A stretch of DNA of 64,000 nucleotides, from contig NZ_JAICDG010000001.1 in the NCBI RefSeq assembly GCF_022751215.1, forward strand, positions 186,001 to 250,000. The letters run 5' to 3'. Under the pieces are notes generated by a model, which did not search any database, was not told the origin of the DNA, and saw only the letters and a program-made list of their open reading frames with translations. Below, one piece after another: positions 44,123-52,398 of the stretch. Each line of letters starts with the position of its first letter. Position 1 is the stretch's first letter. The stretch is from Actinomadura terrae. Its GTDB lineage: Bacteria; Actinomycetota; Actinomycetes; Streptosporangiales; Streptosporangiaceae. Position numbers and translations under genes: made by a program.

Positions 44123-44908
44123 CTACGCGCGGATGACGTGGATGCCGGCTTCCTTGAAGGGGTCCAGGTCCGCCTCGGGGACGGCGGCGTCGGTCACCAG
44201 GACGTCGATCCTGGACGTGTCGCAGATCCGGGCGAACGCGCGGCGGCCGATCTTGGAGCTGTCCGCGACGACGATGATCTGCTCGGCGCGCTCGGCCATC
44301 AGCCGGCCGACGTCGGCCTCGCCCTCGTTGCGGCAGGTGGCGCCGTACTCGACGGTCACCCCGTTGACGCCGAGGATCGCGACGTCCAGCGTCACGTGGT
44401 CGAAGATCCCGGTGGCGAGCGGGCCGGTGAGCTCGTAGGACTGCGGGCGCGGCACCCCGCCGGTCAGGACGATCTTCACATGCGGGCGGACGGCCAGCTC
44501 GTTGCCGATGTTGAGCGCGTTCGTGACGATCGTGATCGTGGGTGAGGAGCCCTCGGCGTGCAGGTCGGCGCGGGTGGCGAGGACGCGGGCGACCTCGGAG
44601 GTCGTCGTGCCGCCGTTCAGGCCGATGATCGAGTCGGGCCGGGCGAGCTCGGCGGTCGCGGCCGCGATGCGCTGCTTCTCGGGGGCGTGCCGCGCGCTCT
44701 TGTAGCGCAGCGGCAGGTCGTAGCTCACGCTCTGCGCGACGGCGCCGCCCCGGGTGCGGGTGAGCATCTGCTGCTGCGCGAGCTGGTCGAAGTCGCGGCG
44801 GATCGTCGCGGGGGAGACCTCCATCCGCGCGGCGGCCTCCTCGACCGTGAGCCGCCCCTCCTCGGCGAGCAGACCCAGCAGGGCGTTCCAGCGCTCATGA
44901 CGGGACAC
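44123..44908 (-). CDS. agaR: DeoR/GlpR-family repressor of the amino-sugar operon
   Basis: A 261-residue regulator. The N-terminal helix-turn-helix DeoR box reads RLTVEEAAARMEVSPATIRR with DFDQLAQQQMLTRTRGGA after it. The C-terminal sugar-phosphate sensor domain has IIGLNGGTTTSEVAR, VLTGGVPRPQSYELTG and VVADSSKIG. It diverges from the agaS-nagA-kinase-aldolase operon and should repress it until a phosphorylated amino sugar or tagatose-phosphate accumulates. GTG start. Its last codons are repeated downstream. Confidence 0.88.
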   Translation of the reverse strand: MSRHERWNALLGLLAEEGRLTVEEAAARMEVSPATIRRDFDQLAQQQMLTRTRGGAVAQSVSYDLPLRYKSARHAPEKQRIAAATAELARPDSIIGLNGGTTTSEVARVLATRADLHAEGSSPTITIVTNALNIGNELAVRPHVKIVLTGGVPRPQSYELTGPLATGIFDHVTLDVAILGVNGVTVEYGATCRNEGEADVGRLMAERAEQIIVVADSSKIGRRAFARICDTSRIDVLVTDAAVPEADLDPFKEAGIHVIRA

Positions 44909-44981
44909 CTCGGCCCCCTTCCGGGCGGACGAGCAGGCGTGACGAGGTCATCCCAGGATACTAGCGATGCGCGCACATGGT

Positions 44982-45023
44982 CCTTTTTGTTCTGTTTTGC
45001 TATAAAGCAAGCACTAACAAGCA
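44982..45023. promoter_or_regulatory. AT-rich operator/promoter between agaR and agaS
   Basis: The only strongly AT-rich stretch here. It has ctttttgttctgttttgc, an inverted repeat ttgct-ataa-agcaa (44997-45010) and two caagca copies (45008-45013, 45018-45023). DeoR-family operators are typically such direct/inverted T-rich repeats. Confidence 0.65.
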
Positions 45024-45045
45024 TGAGCGCGCAAGGAGGATGTCC

Positions 45046-45993
45046 ATGGCGGACATGCCGGACAGATCGGATTCGTTGGACGGGCCGGGCAGGCCGGACA
45101 GCAGGGGCGGTGCCCACACCGAGGCCGAGATCCGCTCCCAGCCCGCGCTGTGGCGGCGGGCCGCCGAGTCCGCCCCGGGACTGGCCGCCGTCCTGCCGCG
45201 CCCGGGCGAGCGCGTCGCCGTGGTGGGATGCGGGACGTCGTGGTTCGTCGCGCAGGCGTACGCGGCGCTGCGCGAGACCGCCGGGCGCGGCGAGACCGAC
45301 GCGTTCGCCGCGTCCGAGGTGCCGCAGGGCCGCTCCTACGACCGCCTGCTGGCCCTGACCAGGTCGGGGACGACGACCGAGGTCCTGGACGTGCTCGGAC
45401 GCGCCCGGGGCGCCGTCCCGACCGTGGCGATCACCGCCGATCCGGCGACGCCCGTCATGACGGCGGCGGACGAGCTCGTCGTGCTCGACTACGCCGACGA
45501 GAGGTCGGTGGTGCAGACGCGCTTCGCCACGACCCAGCTCGTCCTGCTGCGTGCCCACCTCGGCGAGGACGTCGCGAACGCCATCGCCGACGCCGAGCGC
45601 GCGCTCGCCGAGCCGCTGCCGGAGCCCGCCGTCCGGGCCGAGCAGTTCACCTTCCTCGGACGCGGCTGGACGGTCGGTCTCGCGCACGAGGCGGCGCTCA
45701 AGATGCGCGAGTCCGCCCGCGCCTGGACCGAGTCGTACCCCGCCATGGAGTACCGGCACGGCCCCATCAGCATCACCGGCCCCGGACGCGTCGCCTGGAT
45801 GCTCGGCGAACCGCCCGCCGGGCTGGCCGCCCAGGTCGACGGCGTCGGCGGCACGATGATCACGAGCAGCCTGGACCCGCTCGCCGACCTCGTCCGCGTC
45901 CAGCGGCTGGCCGTGGAGCTCGCCCGCGCCCAGGGCGCCGACCCGGACAGGCCCCGCAACCTGACCCGCTCGGTCATCCTGGACGCGTCGTGA
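45046..45993 (+). CDS. agaS: SIS-domain amino-sugar isomerase/deaminase (AgaS-like)
   Basis: A 315-residue double-SIS protein. Motifs: VVGCGTSWFVAQAYAAL (first phosphosugar site), LTRSGTTTEVLD, LGRGWTVGLAHEAALKMRES and YPAMEYRHGP. It lacks a glutaminase domain, so it acts as a deaminase/isomerase converting galactosamine- or glucosamine-6-phosphate to tagatose- or fructose-6-phosphate. The ATG at 45046 lies 6 nt after AAGGAGG; ATG 45040 is too close. Stop overlaps the nagA-type GTG. Confidence 0.87.
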   Translation: MADMPDRSDSLDGPGRPDSRGGAHTEAEIRSQPALWRRAAESAPGLAAVLPRPGERVAVVGCGTSWFVAQAYAALRETAGRGETDAFAASEVPQGRSYDRLLALTRSGTTTEVLDVLGRARGAVPTVAITADPATPVMTAADELVVLDYADERSVVQTRFATTQLVLLRAHLGEDVANAIADAERALAEPLPEPAVRAEQFTFLGRGWTVGLAHEAALKMRESARAWTESYPAMEYRHGPISITGPGRVAWMLGEPPAGLAAQVDGVGGTMITSSLDPLADLVRVQRLAVELARAQGADPDRPRNLTRSVILDAS

Positions 45994-47279
45994 CCGCCGT
46001 GACCGTCCTGCGGAACGCGCGCCTCGTGCTGCCGGACGGCATCCGGCGCGGTGACCTGCACATCCGGGACGCCCGCATCGTCCCGGAACCCGCGTCGCCG
46101 AGCGTAGCGGGAGCCTCGGACATTCCAGCGCCCGCCAAGCCCGCCCCTCCCTCCGCCAAGGACGCCCCTCCGCCCGCCGAGCTCGCCCCTCCGCCCGGCG
46201 AGCCCGACCGTCCGTCCACCGAGCCCGCCCCGCCGTCCGGCGAGACCGCCGAGGACGCCGCGACGTCCGAGGAGATCGACCTGGCCGGGCGGTACGTCGT
46301 GCCCGGTTTCGTCGACATGCACGTCCACGGCGGGGCCGGGGCGTCCTACCAGGGCGGCATCGAGGAGGAGGCGCGCCGGGCGGCCGCGTTCCACCTCGCC
46401 GCCGGGACCACCACCACGATCGCGAGCCTGGTCACCGGCGACCGGCGCGAACTCGCGGACGCGGTCGCGGCGCTGGCCGACCTCGCCGCCGACGGCGTGC
46501 TCGCGGGCGTCCACCTCGAAGGCCCCTACCTGGCGAGCGAACGGTGCGGCGCGCACGACCCCGCTCTGCTCAGGCCGCCGGACCTCGACGAGTTCCGGAA
46601 GCTGGCCGCACTCGGACGCGGCCACCTCCGCATGATCACGCTGGCGCCGGAACTGCCCGGCGCGCTCGACCTCGTCCGGGCGGCGGTGGACGCGGGAGTG
46701 ATCGCCGCCGTCGGGCACACCGAGGCGCCGGGCGCGGTGGCCCGCGCGGCGTTCGACGCGGGCGCCCGCGTCGCGACGCACCTGTTCAACGCGATGCGCC
46801 CGCTGCACCACCGCGAGGGCGGCCCGATCGCCGCCGCGCTGACCGACCCCCGGGTCACGGTCGAGCTGATCAACGACGGCGTGCACGTGGAGCCCGCAGT
46901 CGCGCGGCTGGCCTTCGACGCGGCGGGCCCCGGCCGGGTCGCGCTGATCACCGACGCGATGGCGGCGGCCGGGATGGGCGACGGCGACTACCGGCTCGGC
47001 GTGATGGACGTCCAGGTCCGCGCCGGGCGCGCGACGCTCGCCGGCGGGACGTCGATCGCGGGCAGCACGATCACGATGGCGGACGGCTTCCGCCGCGCGG
47101 TCACCGAGGTCGGCCTGCCGATCGAGCGCGCCGCCGAGGCCGCCGCGCTGGTCCCGGCGCGGGCGCTCGGCATCGACGCGCGCGTCGGGTCCCTGGAGCC
47201 CGGCAAGGACGCGGACCTCCTCGTCCTGGACGACGACCTGTCCGTGGCCCGGGTGATGAAGGGCGGCCGCTGGCTGTGA
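45990..47279 (+). CDS. nagA: N-acetylglucosamine/galactosamine-6-phosphate deacetylase with Pro-rich insertion
   Basis: A 429-residue amidohydrolase. Metal-binding and catalytic elements: PGFVDMHVHGG, HLEGPYL, VGHTEAPG, HLFNAM and LITDAMAAAG. It removes acetate from GlcNAc-6-P or GalNAc-6-P. Unusual: residues about 33-88, between the first beta strands and the metal site, are a Pro/Ala/Ser/Glu low-complexity insertion (PPSAKDAPPPAELAPPPGEP) not expected in the family; typical length is about 380. GTGA overlap at both ends, hence coupled. Confidence 0.9.
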   Translation: MTAVTVLRNARLVLPDGIRRGDLHIRDARIVPEPASPSVAGASDIPAPAKPAPPSAKDAPPPAELAPPPGEPDRPSTEPAPPSGETAEDAATSEEIDLAGRYVVPGFVDMHVHGGAGASYQGGIEEEARRAAAFHLAAGTTTTIASLVTGDRRELADAVAALADLAADGVLAGVHLEGPYLASERCGAHDPALLRPPDLDEFRKLAALGRGHLRMITLAPELPGALDLVRAAVDAGVIAAVGHTEAPGAVARAAFDAGARVATHLFNAMRPLHHREGGPIAAALTDPRVTVELINDGVHVEPAVARLAFDAAGPGRVALITDAMAAAGMGDGDYRLGVMDVQVRAGRATLAGGTSIAGSTITMADGFRRAVTEVGLPIERAAEAAALVPARALGIDARVGSLEPGKDADLLVLDDDLSVARVMKGGRWL

Positions 47280-48187
47280 TCCTCACGGTCACGCTGAACC
47301 TCGCATGGGACGTCACCTACGACGTGCCGTCCGCGACGTGGGGCGGGTCCAACCGCGTGGGCGCCGTGCGGGAAAGGGCGGGCGGCAAGGGCGTCAACGT
47401 CGCCCGGGTGGCCGCCGCGCTGGGCCAGGACGTCCTGGCCACCGGACTGGCCGGGGGAGCCACCGGTGAACAGGTCCGCGCCGACCTCGACGCGGTTGGC
47501 CTTCCGCACGCATTTTCCCCCGTCCAGGGGACGTCCCGACGCACCCTCACCGTCGTCGCCCCGGCAGAGACAACCGTCTTCAATGAAACCGGCCCCGAAA
47601 TCTCGCTAGGGGAGTGGGAGGCGTTCCAAGAGCACTACAAGGAGCTTCTCCACCGGGCGGACGTGATCGTCCTCTCGGGCAGCCTCCCGCCGGGCGTCCC
47701 CCGGGACGCCTACGCCACGCTGACGGCCCTCGCGGCGGGCCGCCCAGTGATCCTCGACGCGGACGGCGACGCGCTCTCCCTGGGCGTCTCAGCGGGCCCC
47801 GCGGTCGTGAAACCCAACGCGGACGAACTCCGCCGCGCCACCGGTCAGGAGCCCGTCCCCGGGGCCCGCGCGCTACAGGAATCGGGCGCGAGCGCCGTAC
47901 TGGTGTCACTCGGCCAGGACGGTCTCCTGGCCGTCACCCCCGACGGCGCCTGGACGGCGAAACCGCCCGCGCCCATGGCGGGCAACCCCACCGGCGCCGG
48001 GGACGCGGCGGTGGCCGCCACTGCGCGCGCCCTGATTTCGTCCACCCCCTGGCCCGTCCTCCTCCGGGACGCGGTCGCCCTTTCCGCCGCGGCCGTGCGC
48101 GCGCCCGTCGCGGGCGACTTCGACGCCGCCGCCTACGCCCGCCTCCTCCCCGAGATCGTCATAGAAGGACTCCCATGCCCCTCGTAG
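47276..48187 (+). CDS. PfkB-family tagatose-6-phosphate/1-phosphofructokinase
   Basis: A 303-residue ribokinase-fold kinase of the LacC/FruK group: LTVTLNLAWDVTYDV, GGKGVNVARVAAALG, LSGSLPPGVP, VKPNADELRRATG and the catalytic NPTGAGDAAVAA. With agaS upstream and an aldolase downstream, it probably phosphorylates tagatose-6-phosphate (or fructose-phosphate) to the 1,6-bisphosphate. GTG overlaps the nagA stop, and its own stop lies inside the aldolase gene (13 nt overlap). Confidence 0.88.
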   Translation: MILTVTLNLAWDVTYDVPSATWGGSNRVGAVRERAGGKGVNVARVAAALGQDVLATGLAGGATGEQVRADLDAVGLPHAFSPVQGTSRRTLTVVAPAETTVFNETGPEISLGEWEAFQEHYKELLHRADVIVLSGSLPPGVPRDAYATLTALAAGRPVILDADGDALSLGVSAGPAVVKPNADELRRATGQEPVPGARALQESGASAVLVSLGQDGLLAVTPDGAWTAKPPAPMAGNPTGAGDAAVAATARALISSTPWPVLLRDAVALSAAAVRAPVAGDFDAAAYARLLPEIVIEGLPCPS

Positions 48188-49020
48188 GAACCGGCGACAT
48201 CCTCAAAACCAGCGACGGGCGCGGCGTGGGCGCGTTCAACGTCGTCCTGCTGGAGCACGCCACCGCCATCGTCGCCGGAGCGGAGGCCGCCGGAGCGCCC
48301 GTCGTCCTCCAGATCAGCGAGAACTGCGTGCGCTACCACGGCGCCGCCGCCCCGATCATCACCGCCGCGCTCGCGACCGCCCGCGCCGCCACCGTGCCGG
48401 TGGCCGTCCATCTCGATCACGCGACGTCTGTCGGGCTCGTCCATGAGGCGGTCGAGCTGGGCGTCGGATCGGTGATGTTCGACGCCTCCCCCCTCCCCTA
48501 TGCCGACAACGTCGCCGCCACCGCCGAGGTCGCCGCCTGGTGCCATGCCCGCGGCGTGTTCGTGGAGGCCGAACTCGGCGAGGTGGGCGGCAAGGACGGC
48601 GTGCACGCCCCGGGCGCCCGCACCGACCCCGCCGAGGCCGCCGCCTACGTGTCCGCCACGGACGTGGACGCCCTCGCCGTGGCCGTCGGCACCTCGCACG
48701 CCATGCTCACCCGCGACGCCGTCCTCGACCTGGACCTGATCTCCGAGCTGCGTGCCGCCGTGCCCGTCCCGCTCGTCCTGCACGGCTCCTCGGGCGTTCC
48801 GGACGCGACGCTCGCCGCCGCCGTCCGGCACGGCATGACGAAGATCAATATCGCCACCCACCTCAACGCCGTCCTCACCGCCGAGGTCAGGCGGGCACTG
48901 GACGCCGATCCGGCGCTCGTCGATCCCCGCAAATACCTGCAACCAGCACGAAACGCCGTGTCCCGGGAGGTGACTCGGCTCCTGGACGTCCTGTACGGCG
49001 GAATTCTCGGTGACAATTGA
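48175..49020 (+). CDS. Class II tagatose/fructose-bisphosphate aldolase (GatY/KbaY-like)
   Basis: A 281-residue zinc aldolase. GVGAFNVVLLEHATAIVAGA, the metal ligands in HLDHATS, FVEAELGEVGGKDGV, AVGTSHAM and HGSSGVPD, and NIATHLN are all present. It cleaves the ketohexose bisphosphate to DHAP and glyceraldehyde-3-phosphate, completing the amino-sugar route encoded by this operon. AGAAGGA precedes the ATG. No PTS or ABC transporter for the sugar is in the window. Confidence 0.9.
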   Translation: MPLVGTGDILKTSDGRGVGAFNVVLLEHATAIVAGAEAAGAPVVLQISENCVRYHGAAAPIITAALATARAATVPVAVHLDHATSVGLVHEAVELGVGSVMFDASPLPYADNVAATAEVAAWCHARGVFVEAELGEVGGKDGVHAPGARTDPAEAAAYVSATDVDALAVAVGTSHAMLTRDAVLDLDLISELRAAVPVPLVLHGSSGVPDATLAAAVRHGMTKINIATHLNAVLTAEVRRALDADPALVDPRKYLQPARNAVSREVTRLLDVLYGGILGDN

Positions 49021-49048
49021 TGGCGTCCACCCCGGCTACCAGGGAATC

Positions 49049-49690
49049 ATGGGAACCGTGGAACGCTTGCGGGGATGGCCGGTCACCCTGACCGAGGGCC
49101 CTGTCGGGCTGCGCCCGCTGCGGCACCGCGACGCCGCCACCTGGCGCGACCTGCGGGTCCGCAACGCCGACTGGCTCCGCCCCTGGGAGCCCACCAACCC
49201 CGAGACGCCGCTGTTCCGCAGCGGCCTCGGCCCCTACGTCAGCATGGTCCACACCATGCGCCGCGAGGCGCGCCAGGGCCTCGCCCTCCCCTGGGTCGTC
49301 ACCCACGAGGGCCACTTCGCGGGCCAGCTCACGATCGGCGCGATCGTCTGGGGCTCGGCCCGCTCCGCCCAGATCGGCTACTGGGTCGACCGCCAGGTCG
49401 CCGGACGCGGCGTCATTCCCACCGCCGTCGCCCTCGCCGTCGACCACTGTTTCTTCACCGTCGGCCTCCATCGGGTCGAGGCGAATATCCGCCCCGAGAA
49501 CACCGCCAGCCGCCGCGTCGTCGAGAAACTCGGATTCCGGGAAGAGGGAATTCGGCGCCGCCATCTGCACATCGACGGCGCGTGGCGCGACCACATCTGC
49601 TACGCCCTCACGGTCGAGGACGTGCCCGGTGGCCTGCGCGCCCGCTGGCTCGCCGGACGCAAGCAGGCCTTTCCCCGCTCGACCTCATGA
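49049..49690 (+). CDS. GNAT acetyltransferase (RimJ/RimL-like)
   Basis: A 213-residue N-acetyltransferase. GLRPLRHRDAATWRDLRVRN, an acetyl-CoA-binding region IGYWVDRQVAGRGVIPTAV and the ENTASRRVVEKLGFREEG signature typical of RimJ. ATG at 49049 has AGGGA upstream; a GTG at 49010 overlapping the aldolase end would add 13 residues. In related actinomycetes this gene sits between the glp/mogA genes and sepX, so its position here marks the right boundary of the aga insertion. Confidence 0.88.
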   Translation: MGTVERLRGWPVTLTEGPVGLRPLRHRDAATWRDLRVRNADWLRPWEPTNPETPLFRSGLGPYVSMVHTMRREARQGLALPWVVTHEGHFAGQLTIGAIVWGSARSAQIGYWVDRQVAGRGVIPTAVALAVDHCFFTVGLHRVEANIRPENTASRRVVEKLGFREEGIRRRHLHIDGAWRDHICYALTVEDVPGGLRARWLAGRKQAFPRSTS

Positions 49691-49908
49691 CGCCCGGCTG
49701 ACTTTCCGGCCGTAAGAATCCTCCGATCGAGAAGGCTCGGCAAACGGAGAGTAACGGCGGCATCGATCTCGCGACACACCGCCCCTTATGCTCGTCAACC
49801 TCTGACACCGGCTCGTACCGTGCGGGGCGTGACCCTGCTCCCATTGCACGTTCGCGCGCCGAAAGTCGGCTCGCCGGTCGAGCGTGCCCTGGGAACGGCG
49901 GTGGGCCG
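49691..49908. other. Interval before sepX
   Basis: About 218 nt, comparatively AT-rich at 49695-49790, probably the sepX promoter. No ORF. Confidence 0.4.
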
Positions 49909-50478
49909 GTGAGCAGCGCCGTCCTGTACCTCGCGATCGTCGCGGTCTGGGCCGTCGTCCTCGTCCCCATGTGGCTGCGCCGCGACACCGAGGCCGGAAT
50001 CACCCGCCTCCTCCACAAACGCGCCGACGAGCCCGCCACGGACGACACCCTGGAGGAGACCCCCTCGGAACCCGACCAGCCCGCTCAGCCGGACCAGCCG
50101 GACCGCGAGACCCGCCCGGGCCGCCCCGGCCGCGCCGCCGTCATCGCCCGGCGCCGCCGCCGCACCGCGGGCCTGTCCCTGCTGGCCATGACGACCATCG
50201 TCCTGACCGCGACGGGCGTCGTGCCGTGGTGGGCCGTCCTGCCCCCGGTCGTCCTGCTGTTCGGCCACCTCGCACTGCTACGCGTCGCCGTCGGCATGGA
50301 CGCCGCCCGCGCCCAGGCCGCCGCCGACGCCCGCGCCAAGGCCCGCCACGCCGCCCGCCTGGCCGAGCAGCCCACCGAACCCACCGAGACAGCCGAACCC
50401 GCCGAGGTCATCGAGCTCGTCCCCGCCGACGAGGTCTTCGACCAGTACGCCGACGACCGCCGCGCGGTCGGCGAATAA
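49909..50478 (+). CDS. sepX: Divisome membrane protein SepX/GlpR-like
   Basis: A 189-residue membrane protein. N-terminal TM (about 3-22; VLYLAIVAVWAVVLVPMWLR), a Pro/Asp/Glu-rich loop, two more TM helices (about 87-127; AGLSLLAMTTIVLTATGVV and WWAVLPPVVLLFGHLALL), then an Ala/Arg coiled helix and an acidic tail. The RRDTEAGITRLLHKRADE just after TM1 resembles SepX, which binds Glp and stabilises division rings in streptomycetes and corynebacteria. GTG start. Family call is from layout, TM pattern and neighbourhood. Confidence 0.8.
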   Translation: MSSAVLYLAIVAVWAVVLVPMWLRRDTEAGITRLLHKRADEPATDDTLEETPSEPDQPAQPDQPDRETRPGRPGRAAVIARRRRRTAGLSLLAMTTIVLTATGVVPWWAVLPPVVLLFGHLALLRVAVGMDAARAQAAADARAKARHAARLAEQPTEPTETAEPAEVIELVPADEVFDQYADDRRAVGE

Positions 50479-50525
50479 CCGGTGCGCGAGCATGTCCCAA
50501 TGTTTGCTAACCTTACGGAGTCCTT

Positions 50526-50599
50526 GGGGCTGTAGCGCAGTCCGGTAGCGCACCTCGTTCGCATCGAGGGGGTCAGGGGTTCAAATCCCCTCAGCTCCA
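50526..50599 (+). tRNA. tRNA-Ala(CGC)
   Basis: A 74-nt cloverleaf. Acceptor GGGGCTG/CAGCTCC includes the G3-U70 wobble that identifies tRNA-Ala. D-stem GCGC/GCGC, anticodon stem CCTCG/CGAGG with loop TTCGCAT (anticodon CGC), T-arm AGGGG/CCCCT with TTCAAAT. Discriminator A. Confidence 0.95.
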
Positions 50600-50612
50600 C
50601 CCAGGATTCGCA

Positions 50613-50656
50613 GGTCAGAGGCTGGTTCAGGAGAAATCCTAGACCGGCCTCTGATC
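50613..50656 (+). terminator. Terminator hairpin after tRNA-Ala
   Basis: A 20-bp imperfect stem, 50613-50632 with 50637-50656, closing a GAAA tetraloop; only three non-Watson-Crick positions. It is followed by a short T-rich stretch. Confidence 0.75.
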
Positions 50657-51104
50657 ATTTGCCACCACGTCGCCACCAAGACCAGGCGACACTAGATGGC
50701 ACGATCCGGCCGCCCCGGCCACCCCAGCCACACCCGGCGCCATCCCCTCAGCTGACAGCAACGATCCCCACCGCCCGGCACTCCGCGACCTTCGCTCACA
50801 GCGCCGACTCAGCGGTGAACGGCACCAACGAACTCCCCGCCGTCACGAACCACCCCTTAGCTCCCTACCGACTCAACGTCGACCAAGGCGATCAACGGAT
50901 ACGTGAGGATCGTGACGCGGTGGACCGGATGAAAAGACGCCTGACCCTGCGACGGAAGGTGCGGCGTCGCCGCCCGCTCACTGGCCGGTCGACAGGGGCG
51001 GTGCTGCCCACGAGGTCGGCGGCGTCGTACCTGCCACCGTTTTCGTGATGGCCATCGATTGAGTGCGGATCGTTGGAGGTGAACCAGAGCGTCGTCCAGG
51101 GATT
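50657..51104. other. Gene-free interval after tRNA-Ala
   Basis: About 450 nt without a supportable ORF. It carries a 12-nt identical copy of the tRNA-Ala 3' portion (atcccctcagct at 50742-50753 and 50585-50596). Confidence 0.45.
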
Positions 51105-51417
51105 GGGCATGGGAGATGCCTTTCGTGGTGGGGGCGACGGTCGGCGCATTCGATGTACGGCGCTGCTCGCGCAGTCCCGGCGCCGACGAGCAGCGCCGTA
51201 CGGGATGGCGTGGCGGCACCAGACCACGGGGGCAGGTCGCGGTGCCGCCACGCCCGAGGCCCGGTGTGGGCCTCGTCCCCTCGCCCCAGTTCCGACCGCA
51301 CCGATCGGGGGGCGTCGGAAGGCCGGTGGAGCGAGGGCTGAGAGGGGACGACGCGACGGCGGGGTTCCCTCCCCGGGTAGTTCCGCCGTGACGCCGTCCC
51401 CGGCTTAGGTGGCGTCA
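51105..51417. ncRNA. Candidate structured RNA: seven packed hairpins
   Basis: Successive stems are 51106-51110/51116-51120 (5 bp); 51155-51169/51187-51201 (15 bp perfect); 51207-51220/51241-51254 (14 bp perfect, with a nested gacc/ggtc); 51255-51262/51268-51275 (8 bp); 51274-51282/51342-51350 (9 bp) enclosing 51290-51296/51314-51320 (7 bp); 51356-51362/51383-51389 (7 bp); and 51389-51395/51411-51417 (7 bp), which includes the stop of the leftward gene. Strand is undetermined. It could instead be an elaborate 3' end of that gene. Confidence 0.45.
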
Positions 51418-51705
51418 GCCGATCTCGGTCAGCAGCCGCCACACTGCGACGGTGAGCGCGCCCTCGGTGTCGGCCTCCACCAACCGGAACCCGTACGTGG
51501 CCGACGGCCACGGGAGCATGGCGAACCAATGCCCGGTCGCGTGGCCGTACCAAGGGTTGACGTTCGCCGGGAGCCGCAGCGGCGGCTGAGCAGGTGCGGC
51601 CAGAACAGGCGTCACAGGCGCGTCCTGAGGGACGGGCGCGGGTGTGGATGACCGTCCGATCGACTGTGCTTGTGGCGCCGCGTGGGGCTCACTGAGCCGG
51701 CACAC
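51415..51705 (-). CDS. Small protein of unknown function
   Basis: A 96-residue protein from a GTG. An N-terminal Pro/Ala-rich half is followed by a compact region LPANVNPWYGHATGHWFAML with several Trp and His residues and a short helix at the end. It overlaps the upstream gene by 17 nt, so it is co-transcribed. I have no family name for it; the WYGHATGHWF core looks like a conserved actinobacterial accessory protein. GC is lower than in the core genes. Confidence 0.6.
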   Translation of the reverse strand: MCRLSEPHAAPQAQSIGRSSTPAPVPQDAPVTPVLAAPAQPPLRLPANVNPWYGHATGHWFAMLPWPSATYGFRLVEADTEGALTVAVWRLLTEIG

Positions 51706-52135
51706 CAGACGCCCCTTCCGGCCCGTCGGACACGTCGGACGTCCAGATGTGGGGCGCGCTGGCCCTCAGCCGTTGTGACACGTCGTCGCGGTGCTGCTCG
51801 TCGTTGGAGTCCAAGGCCGCCAGCGTGTCCTGCCAGAGGTCGCGGGGAAGCGCCATGTAGTTACTACCGCTGCGGCGCCTGCTGCCGGTGGCCTCCTCCT
51901 CGCCGACTCGGCGCAGCTTGCCGCGCAGTTCCTCGGCCGAGTCGGCGTCCAGCTCGGTAACGACCTGGTCGCATGCGGGGAGCACGTCCGAGCGGGCGCG
52001 TTCGATCGGACGCATGGCCCACCAGCGCCTCGTATCGGTGGTGCGGACGATCGACCAGGAGGGAAACTCCTCCCGCAACGAGATCCTCTCCGCCTCCACC
52101 ATGTCCGCTCTGATCAGTTCCTGTGGTTTGCCCAT
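51689..52135 (-). CDS. Hypothetical protein upstream of the 96-residue gene
   Basis: A 148-residue soluble, charged protein (MGKPQELIRADMVEAERISL; IVRTTDTRRWWAMRP) with no signal or TM. It starts with GGGAG at good spacing and diverges from the XRE regulator across 263 nt. The ERISLREEFPSWSIVRT-type opening is often seen beside XRE genes in actinomycetes, suggesting a regulator-partner pair. Function unknown. Confidence 0.65.
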   Translation of the reverse strand: MGKPQELIRADMVEAERISLREEFPSWSIVRTTDTRRWWAMRPIERARSDVLPACDQVVTELDADSAEELRGKLRRVGEEEATGSRRRSGSNYMALPRDLWQDTLAALDSNDEQHRDDVSQRLRASAPHIWTSDVSDGPEGASGVPAQ

Positions 52136-52398
52136 AATCGTCTCCCATTCCCGGTCAGACCCGGTCGGCGAATCAGATCACCGCGCCCGAGGCCGTCTTG
52201 TTTTGTGTGGCACGGCTGGTCCACACCTCTGAGGTTCAGAAGTTGACCGTGTTCGTCCACCCAACTCGCGGGAAGGCGGTTACAGCCAGAGCACGACCAG
52301 TGCATGATTGAGGCGTCGGCGAGGCATCCCCTGGCCCGACCAGCAGAGACACCCCCACAGAATGCGGCCTCTAGCAGCCCCGAAGAGAAGGGTGATGT

